NCBI GenBank assembly: GCA_017626325.1
Contig: JAGAIZ010000078.1
Span: forward strand, 1-40,130
Direction of reading: 5' to 3'
Length of the DNA: 40,130 nucleotides
Source: Lachnospiraceae bacterium
GTDB lineage: Bacteria; Bacillota; Clostridia; Lachnospirales; Lachnospiraceae
Shown piece by piece: positions 34,080 through 40,130 of the stretch (its first letter is position 1; each line of letters opens with the position of its first letter). The notes under the pieces are model-generated. The model was not told the DNA's origin. It did no database searches and was given only the letters and a program-made list of their open reading frames with translations. The position numbers and the translations under genes were made by a program.

Positions 34080-34874
34080 ATGCAGGAAATGTCTGAGCAG
34101 AAAGAAACAATGCGGGAGCAGTTCTCCAGGACGGAAATGCTCTTAGGAGCCGCCGCTTTGGAGAAGCTGCGCGGCTGTCGTGTGGCGGTATTCGGCATTG
34201 GGGGCGTAGGCGGCTATGTCTGTGAGGCACTGGCAAGATGCGGCGTGGGCGCTATGGATTTAATAGACAATGACCGGATATGTCTGTCCAATCTGAACCG
34301 CCAGATTATTGCCACCCATAAGACTGTCGGGCGGTATAAGACAGAAGTGATGCGGGAGCGGATTCTTGACATCAATCCTGAAGCGCAGGTACGTACCTGT
34401 CAGTGCTTCTTCCTGCCGGAAAACGCGGAACAGTTTCCCTTTGCGGAATATGATTATATCGTGGATGCGGTAGATACCGTGACGGCGAAGCTGGAACTGG
34501 TGATGAAAGCGCGGGAATACGGCGTACCGATCATCAGCAGCATGGGAACCGGCAATAAGCTGGACGCAGGCGGCTTTCGCGTCGCTGACATCTACGAGAC
34601 GAAGGTATGCCCGTTGGCGAAGGTGATGCGGAGAGAATTAAAGAAACGCGGTGTGGACAGGCTTAAGGTGGTCTATTCGGAGGAAGAGCCGACGCGGCCG
34701 GGCGAGACAGCAAGGCCAATGGAACTGGTGCGACCGCGCGAGGAAATCAAATCGGAGGAAGCTGTCAATCCGGGCGCGCCAAACAGGCGCGCCACTCCCG
34801 GCAGTATTGCCTTTGTGCCGCCGGCGGCAGGGCTGATGCTGGCGGGGGAAGTGGTGAAGGATTTGATCAGGTAA
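34080..34874 (+). CDS. tcdA: tRNA threonylcarbamoyladenosine dehydratase
   Basis: A 264-residue E1-like (ThiF/MoeB) enzyme that uses ATP to cyclise the t6A modification at tRNA position 37. The nucleotide loop FGIGGVGGYVCEALARCGVG, the segment LIDNDRICLSNLNRQI and the VDAVDTVTAKL strand mark the family. The C-terminal PGSIAFVPPAAGLMLAGEVVKDLI is typical of TcdA. Between VVYSEEEPTRP and that block lies an unusually long Pro/Arg/Glu-rich stretch (about residues 203-238), probably a disordered loop. GGGAGGAAATC before the ATG supports the start. It follows the HAD gene after 166 bases that hold no convincing gene. Confidence 0.92.
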   Translation: MQEMSEQKETMREQFSRTEMLLGAAALEKLRGCRVAVFGIGGVGGYVCEALARCGVGAMDLIDNDRICLSNLNRQIIATHKTVGRYKTEVMRERILDINPEAQVRTCQCFFLPENAEQFPFAEYDYIVDAVDTVTAKLELVMKAREYGVPIISSMGTGNKLDAGGFRVADIYETKVCPLAKVMRRELKKRGVDRLKVVYSEEEPTRPGETARPMELVRPREEIKSEEAVNPGAPNRRATPGSIAFVPPAAGLMLAGEVVKDLIR

Positions 34875-34902
34875 GTGATAAATAACCAGAGGGGGATCAA
34901 AG

Positions 34903-37900
34903 ATGAAAAAGAGGTTATTAATTGCGGTATTAACGGCAGGAATGATTCTGCAGTCTTTGGCTTTGCCGGTTCAGGCGAAAGAGGCAGTTCCGGTGAGTGC
35001 GGAATATGCGGCACAATCGTTGGAAGACCTATCGGCAAGGATACAGGATAAAGGACTTGAGGAAGAGCCGGACAGAGAGTCGGGAGGAAATCCGGCGGAA
35101 GGAAGAACAGTCGGCAAACCGGGAGTGACAGAGCCGGCCGATGAAGCGGGAGAGAATCCGGAAAAAACAGACGGCGGGTCAGGAGAAGACTCAGAAGAAA
35201 AGAAGCCAGACGGCAATTCGGAGGAAGGCTCAGAAGAAAAGAAGCCGGATGGCGATTCACAAGAGGATTCGGATGAAAAGAAGCCAGACGGCGATTCAGA
35301 GGAAGATTCAGAAGAAAAGAATCCGGATAGCGAATCAGAAGAGAACCCGGAAGAAGAAGCAGATAATGAATTGGATGAAAATACAGAGGAAGAAGAGCCT
35401 GAGGACGGACTGGAAGAAGATTCCGGGGAAGAGGAAACGGATGAGCCGCTTGATGAGCAGGCAGAGAACGCGCTGAAACAGAAATCAGATGCGCTGCTGT
35501 CAACGGAATCAGTCCTGCATTCTGTCAGCGGCGGGGAAGGCGTATACCAGGAAGGTTCTTTTACCGTATTAGGAGAAAGCGGAGAGCCGGACGGCTCCGG
35601 CAAAACGATTTCATCCATGTCCGACGCGGACAGAAAAGAGGCGGAAGCGTATCTGTATAAGCAGTTAAAAGCAAAGAGCGCAAGCATTGATCTGTCAAAG
35701 TATGGCATAAGCACATCTGAGATCCGCAATTTCGTATTTGGAGTAGTAAATGACCATCCGGATCTGTATTTTGTAGGGAACAGTTTTAGTTACTATAGCC
35801 AGGGAACCACAGTCACCAGAATCCTTCCACAGTATATAGACGGCATGGACGACGCCGCGTTCCAGGCAGGATTAGCGGACGCTCTGGCAGTTGTGGAGCC
35901 GGGGATGACAGATCTGGAGAAGGCGGTTGCGCTGCATGATTATATAGTGCTGAATTGTGAATATGATTATGATAACTATTTAAATGGCAGTATTCCAAGG
36001 AGATCTTATTCCGCTTATGGCGTTCTGGCGGACCAAACGGCAGTATGCCAGGGATATGCGCTGGCGTATAAGCTTCTCTTAAATCAATCCGGCATCGAGT
36101 GTTATATGGTTACAAGCGACACAATGAACCATGCATGGAATCTTATTGTACTGGACGGAGAGTATTATCAGGTCGATGTTACGTGGGACGATCCGGTTTA
36201 TGATCGTTTCGGATTGGTGAGTCATAGCAATATGTTTGTCAGTGATGACGAATTCGAGACAAGGTGTGAGCATAAGGATTGGGAGATTACCAGAGGAAGC
36301 AGCGTGGTCAATCTGACGGCTGACGATACCAGGTATGATGATGCGTTCTGGATTGATGTAAGGTCTCCGTTGGTGATAGCGGATGACGCATGCTATTACA
36401 TACAGGAGTCAGACGGTCTTGTTAAGGGAACGCTGACAGGCGGCAGTGAGGAAGTCATTGTCAGTTCATCGAACATCGGTGTGTGGCGGCCTGTCGGTCA
36501 GCCGGGATATTATTATACGGGCAAATACTCGGGACTTTTTATGCTGGGCGGCCGGTTATATTATAATACGGCGGAACGGATCTGCAGTGTGTCCCCGGAA
36601 AATAAAGATATCAGGATGGAGACAAACGTCCTGTCTGCTTCTGACAGCTATGTTTACGGCAGCGCATACTGTCAGGGAGAAGTAAAATATGTGTTGAAAG
36701 GGGCGCCGAATGACGCGGGAACCATTCTGACAGCGGAACTTTCGCAGGAAACAGAGATACCGGTAAGCAGAATCGTTATGGATTGTGAGAAAGCGGTTCT
36801 CGGCAAAGGGGAAAGTATTAAGCTTTCAGCCGTGATTTATCCGGAAAGCGCCCGAAACAGGGAAATAACATGGAGTTCTGACAATCCGGCAGTGGCGGTT
36901 GTGAGCGCTGGGAAGGTTACTGCCGTCGGCAGCGGCAGTTGTTCGATCGTGGCGTCTGTGGATGGGAAGAACGCGGTATGTAAAGTGACGGTAAGACCGG
37001 AGAAACCTGTTTTCACACCAACGGGTACGATTGATAAAGGCGGTACCGTCACGATTGCTTCTGAACATGGCGAGGCCGTTTATTATACAGTGGATGGACA
37101 GACTCCGGCAGTTTCAGGTAAAACAACGAAGAAATATACCGCTCCTGTTGTTCTGAATCAGGATACGACAATCAAAGCAATTGCGGTTGATGCTTCCGAT
37201 CCGAATATTATCAGCGATGTTGCGGAGGCATCATTTAAGGTATGTACCAACAATCTTCTGATTGATCCGCAGTCGGTTACCATCAAAGAAGGGGACAAGG
37301 CGGAAATCGTTATTAAAGAACTGCCTACCACCAGAACGGAAGCGGATGTAACCTGGAAATCTTCTGATGCGGGCGTGGCATCTGTTAATCAAAAAGGGGT
37401 GGTAACAGCGTTAAAAGGCGGAAAAGCCAGCATTACGGCGAGCGTTCCCGATCATCAGGGGAGAATTGTAACCGCCGCGTGTGAAGTTACGGTAGAACTG
37501 CCGGTTTATCAGGTAACCTTTATTGGTTTTGGTGACAAGGTAATACAGACGGTGTCGGTTGCAAAGGGCGGAACCGCGAAGCTGCCGGATGTGACTGCGC
37601 CTGTTGGATATGAGTTTACCGGATGGGAAGGTCAGAATACCAATATTCAGAAGGATTGTGTGATAAGGGCGAAATATAAGGCGATCAAGTATCAGATTAC
37701 ATATCATCTGAAGGGCGGTGTGAACGCGGCAGGAAATCCGGGTACATATACAATTGAAGATTCCATCTCGCTCCTGCCGGCTTCCGGTAAGGATGGATAT
37801 CTGTTTGCGGGATGGTATGAGGATGAGGAATGTCAGGGCAGACAGGTCGCGCAGATCACGCAGGGAACGCACGGTGATATCGTATTATATGCCAAATGGA

Positions 37901-39726
37901 GGGATGAGAGAGGCTTGTGGCTGAAAGCGGCGGATTCCGAAACAGATAATGAAATTCCGGCGCAGACATATACAGGCAGTATCATAAAACCTGAGATTGA
38001 AGTGTATTACGGCGACACGCCGCTGATTGCGGGGACTGATTATACGGTAAGCTATCAGAATAATAAGGCTGCGAACCTGCTTCGTACAGACGCTGAACGG
38101 AAGAAAGCGCCGACCGTTGTGATCAAAGGAAAGGGTAATTATGCGGGAACGCTCACGAAGACATTTAAGATTACTCAGCAGAGTATTGAGGCGCAGGAAA
38201 TTCAGATAGATGCACTGGCGGCCGTATATAACAAAGGAAAAGTCATAAAGCCTGTTCCGGTGGTGAAATGGAACGGGAAGAAACTTGCCAATAAGAAAGA
38301 CTTCACGGTAGAATATCCCGATGCGGCGGATTCCGGCGCATACAGAGAGCCGGGGGAATATGTTATTCTTGTAAAGGGATGCGGAAATTACACAGGAACA
38401 CGGAAAGTGAAGTTTACCATTTCGGATCCGGCAAATGGAGAAATATTGTTCAGCAAGGTTAAAATATCCAATATTCCTAACCAGAATTATAAGGCCGGAC
38501 AGGCGGTAGTATTTTCACAGGATATGCCGAAGGTGACAATGGGCAAAGAGACGCTTATATTGGGTCAGGATTATACGTTGGAATACGGAGAATGCATCGA
38601 TATAGGTACTTATGATGTAATAATTACCGGCAAAGGCAGATATAAGGGCGCAAGGCGCGTAAGCTTCAAAATTGTCGGCGAACCCGCTAAAAATATCAAA
38701 GTATCCAAACTGCCGTCTCTTGTATATACGGGAGAAGAGCTCAAGCAGACGATCGGTTCGGCGAAGAAAGGCTTGCTTATCACAGATAAAGCCGGCAATG
38801 AACTGAAGGAAGGCGTCGATTATACACTGCAGTACAGCAATAACCGTAATGTGGGTACTGCTAAAATGATATTAACGGGCAAAGGCAGATATACAGGAAC
38901 TGTAACGAAAACCTTTAAGATTGTGCAGGCTTCTCTTGACAAAGAAAACAAAAGCGTACAGGCGGAATTTGTAAATGGAAGCAGAAATCAGATCTACCAG
39001 ATGGGCGGTGCACAGCCAAAAGTAAATGTGACTTTCAAGGGACAGCTTCTTGTGGAAGGGACAGATTATACTCTGAGGTATACCAATAATACTTCGCTTA
39101 AAGCCAAAAGAGGAGAGCCGACGGTGGTTATTACCGGCAAAAAGAATTTTAAGGGCACAAGAAGCATGACGTTTTCCATTCAGGCAAAAGCTCTTTCCGA
39201 CGTCGCTGTTACAGCGGCGGATCTGGAAGAAAATGCCAGGGCGGGAAAATACATGAGTACGCCCGTTCTTACGGATGCGAACGGCAAGAAACTCCGGGCA
39301 GGAACGGATTATGAGAAGCAGTATGTTTACAGAGATGAAAACGGAATCATATTGAGCAAAACTGACAGGCCTGAGGCGGGCTCCATACTGACTGTTACCG
39401 TAAAAGGGAAGGGAAATTATTCCGGAGAAGCGACGGCATCCTTCCGTATCATCAAAAAGGGCATGAACATATCCAAAGCAAAGGTAAAAGTAAACGGCAG
39501 CTATTACTATACCGGAGATGCCGTTACCTTGTCCAAGAGTAATCTTGTGGTAACAATAGGAAAGACTGCCCTGAAGAATGATGATTACGAAATTATCGGT
39601 TACAGCAATAATACGAAGAAAGGAACCGCTAAAGTGACCATAAAGGGGAAAGGGGCTTACGGCGGAACCAAAGAATTTACATTTAAAATTCTTTCCCAAA
39701 ATATGAAATGGTGGGAAAAGAAATAA
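34903..39726 (+). CDS. large secreted transglutaminase-like, Ig-like repeat protein
   Basis: A 1607-residue exported protein. Parts in order: signal peptide (KRLLIAVLTAGMILQSLALPVQA); very acidic low-complexity region (about 50-190) with four 13-residue repeats; transglutaminase-like domain (about 220-470) with the full catalytic triad Cys382 (AVCQGYAL), His410 (NHAWNL) and Asp425 (QVDVTWDDP); a BIG2 domain (about 620-700); a chitobiase-C-terminal-like domain (705-780, VYYTVDGQTP); a second BIG2 (785-866); two InlB/Listeria-Bacteroides-type repeats (870-1000, FTGWEG and FAGWYEDEE); and seven repeats of about 75 residues (1020-1600) with the pattern DYTL-Y-NN ... GKGxYxGT ... F-I. No LPXTG anchor; the end is MKWWEKK. 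It starts 28 bases after tcdA. Such proteins are probably cell-surface cross-linkers, proteases or adhesins; the reaction is unknown. Confidence 0.85.
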   Translation: MKKRLLIAVLTAGMILQSLALPVQAKEAVPVSAEYAAQSLEDLSARIQDKGLEEEPDRESGGNPAEGRTVGKPGVTEPADEAGENPEKTDGGSGEDSEEKKPDGNSEEGSEEKKPDGDSQEDSDEKKPDGDSEEDSEEKNPDSESEENPEEEADNELDENTEEEEPEDGLEEDSGEEETDEPLDEQAENALKQKSDALLSTESVLHSVSGGEGVYQEGSFTVLGESGEPDGSGKTISSMSDADRKEAEAYLYKQLKAKSASIDLSKYGISTSEIRNFVFGVVNDHPDLYFVGNSFSYYSQGTTVTRILPQYIDGMDDAAFQAGLADALAVVEPGMTDLEKAVALHDYIVLNCEYDYDNYLNGSIPRRSYSAYGVLADQTAVCQGYALAYKLLLNQSGIECYMVTSDTMNHAWNLIVLDGEYYQVDVTWDDPVYDRFGLVSHSNMFVSDDEFETRCEHKDWEITRGSSVVNLTADDTRYDDAFWIDVRSPLVIADDACYYIQESDGLVKGTLTGGSEEVIVSSSNIGVWRPVGQPGYYYTGKYSGLFMLGGRLYYNTAERICSVSPENKDIRMETNVLSASDSYVYGSAYCQGEVKYVLKGAPNDAGTILTAELSQETEIPVSRIVMDCEKAVLGKGESIKLSAVIYPESARNREITWSSDNPAVAVVSAGKVTAVGSGSCSIVASVDGKNAVCKVTVRPEKPVFTPTGTIDKGGTVTIASEHGEAVYYTVDGQTPAVSGKTTKKYTAPVVLNQDTTIKAIAVDASDPNIISDVAEASFKVCTNNLLIDPQSVTIKEGDKAEIVIKELPTTRTEADVTWKSSDAGVASVNQKGVVTALKGGKASITASVPDHQGRIVTAACEVTVELPVYQVTFIGFGDKVIQTVSVAKGGTAKLPDVTAPVGYEFTGWEGQNTNIQKDCVIRAKYKAIKYQITYHLKGGVNAAGNPGTYTIEDSISLLPASGKDGYLFAGWYEDEECQGRQVAQITQGTHGDIVLYAKWRDERGLWLKAADSETDNEIPAQTYTGSIIKPEIEVYYGDTPLIAGTDYTVSYQNNKAANLLRTDAERKKAPTVVIKGKGNYAGTLTKTFKITQQSIEAQEIQIDALAAVYNKGKVIKPVPVVKWNGKKLANKKDFTVEYPDAADSGAYREPGEYVILVKGCGNYTGTRKVKFTISDPANGEILFSKVKISNIPNQNYKAGQAVVFSQDMPKVTMGKETLILGQDYTLEYGECIDIGTYDVIITGKGRYKGARRVSFKIVGEPAKNIKVSKLPSLVYTGEELKQTIGSAKKGLLITDKAGNELKEGVDYTLQYSNNRNVGTAKMILTGKGRYTGTVTKTFKIVQASLDKENKSVQAEFVNGSRNQIYQMGGAQPKVNVTFKGQLLVEGTDYTLRYTNNTSLKAKRGEPTVVITGKKNFKGTRSMTFSIQAKALSDVAVTAADLEENARAGKYMSTPVLTDANGKKLRAGTDYEKQYVYRDENGIILSKTDRPEAGSILTVTVKGKGNYSGEATASFRIIKKGMNISKAKVKVNGSYYYTGDAVTLSKSNLVVTIGKTALKNDDYEIIGYSNNTKKGTAKVTIKGKGAYGGTKEFTFKILSQNMKWWEKK
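35173..35328 (+). repeat. four 39-bp in-frame repeats in the acidic region
   Basis: Residues 91-142 of the large secreted protein are four 13-residue units close to GDSEEDSEEKKPD. The DNA copies are imperfect but clearly related, so copy number may vary between strains by slippage or recombination. Confidence 0.8.
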
Positions 39727-39769
39727 TAATCCCTAAACTGGCATTGCCAAAAATATAAAAACTGGATAT

Positions 39770-39797
39770 TTCCTGGATGCCATAATAAAGCTATAAT
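39770..39797 (+). promoter_or_regulatory. possible promoter of pdxS
   Basis: A perfect -10 TATAAT (39792-39797) lies 53 bases before the pdxS start. The only -35-like sequence at suitable distance, TTCCTG (39770-39775), is poor, so an activator may be needed. Confidence 0.4.
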
Positions 39798-39850
39798 TCC
39801 TACAACATCCTAAAAGCAGTAAGGGGCGTAAGTCCCGGAACGGAGGAATT

Positions 39851-40130
39851 ATGAGCGAAGAAAGATATGCACTGAATAAACAGTTGGCGCAGATGTTAAA
39901 GGGCGGCGTTATCATGGACGTTACCACGCCGGAACAGGCGAGAATTGCCGAGGAGGCAGGCGCGTGCGCGGTTATGGCGCTTGAGCGGATTCCGGCGGAT
40001 ATCCGCGCGGCGGGCGGCGTGTCCAGAATGAGCGACCCGAAGATGATCAAAGGCATTCAGGAGGCGGTATCCATCCCGGTTATGGCGAAGTGCCGTATCG
40101 GACATTTCGTGGAGGCGCAGATTCTGGAGG
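39851..40130 (+). CDS. pdxS: pyridoxal 5'-phosphate synthase lyase subunit, partial
   Basis: The first 93 residues of PdxS (Pdx1), cut off by the window end. It forms PLP from ribose 5-phosphate, glyceraldehyde 3-phosphate and ammonia supplied by PdxT. Visible marks: [21 protein letters not shown] with the catalytic Asp, [22 protein letters not shown], and the Schiff-base Lys in [24 protein letters not shown] precedes the ATG. pdxT is expected just downstream, outside the window. Confidence 0.97.
   Translation, partial: MSEERYALNKQLAQMLKGGVIMDVTTPEQARIAEEAGACAVMALERIPADIRAAGGVSRMSDPKMIKGIQEAVSIPVMAKCRIGHFVEAQILE

Noticed and set aside
33910-34146. 78-codon frame between the HAD and tcdA genes
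   Set aside because: Arg/Lys-rich, overlaps the tcdA start, lacks a ribosome site; the tcdA start has a strong one.
1-40130. CRISPR array, tRNA or rRNA genes
   Set aside because: No regularly spaced identical repeats with unique spacers, and no T-loop-like GGTTCGAATCC segments with a matching acceptor stem were seen. The tandem repeats found are short and contiguous.

Overview
The window looks like a chromosomal segment of an anaerobic gut Firmicute of the family Lachnospiraceae. The grounds are strong AGGAGG-type ribosome sites, a CIRCE heat-shock operator, an LplB/LplC/LplA-type sugar importer, a clostridial-style AraC regulator, purine genes of the Bacillus/Clostridium type, and several protein families (recognised from memory as DUF5716, DUF5717 and DUF5722) that I associate mainly with Lachnospiraceae. 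Base composition is moderate. I saw no tRNA, rRNA, CRISPR array, insertion sequence or phage gene. The genus cannot be fixed from the sequence alone.

Layout. (1) 247-3478: a PD-(D/E)XK 'Rpn/transposase-like' nuclease, then htpG behind a perfect CIRCE operator. (2) 3686-13580: a glycan-use locus with a secreted DUF5722 protein (probable unclassified glycosidase), a GH51-type arabinofuranosidase lipoprotein, a divergent AraC-type regulator, a GH53-type galactanase without signal peptide, two ABC permeases and a substrate-binding lipoprotein. The likely substrate is arabinan or galactan side chains of pectin (arabinogalactan). No ABC ATPase is present, so a shared MsmX-like ATPase elsewhere must be assumed. 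(3) 13736-15001 (minus): a SpoIID-like and peptidoglycan-binding protein. (4) 15228-22361: a four-gene operon of unknown function: a 1188-residue DUF5717 protein, a degenerate Hsp70/actin-fold protein (DUF5716), a TPR-like protein and a two-TM coiled-coil protein. It starts at a promoter with tandem palindromes and has three 38-bp tandem repeats between its first two genes.

(5) 22442-32166: purF, purB, a cation-diffusion-facilitator exporter, a P1B metal ATPase with its ArsR/SmtB regulator, rarA and purA. Purine synthesis (purF, purB, purA) is thus spread over three transcription units with metal-export genes between them. (6) 32358-39726: a LysR regulator preceded by a 15-codon upstream ORF that overlaps it by ATGA, a HAD phosphatase, tcdA and a 1607-residue secreted transglutaminase-like multi-domain protein. 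(7) From 39851 the window ends inside pdxS.

The best candidate for an undescribed system is region 4. It combines an Hsp70-like ATPase fold whose second phosphate loop appears lost, a very large beta-sandwich/helical-repeat partner, a TPR protein and a membrane-anchored coiled coil, which suggests a membrane-linked chaperone-like or scaffold complex. The second most interesting items are the DUF5722 protein as a new glycosidase and the LysR leader.
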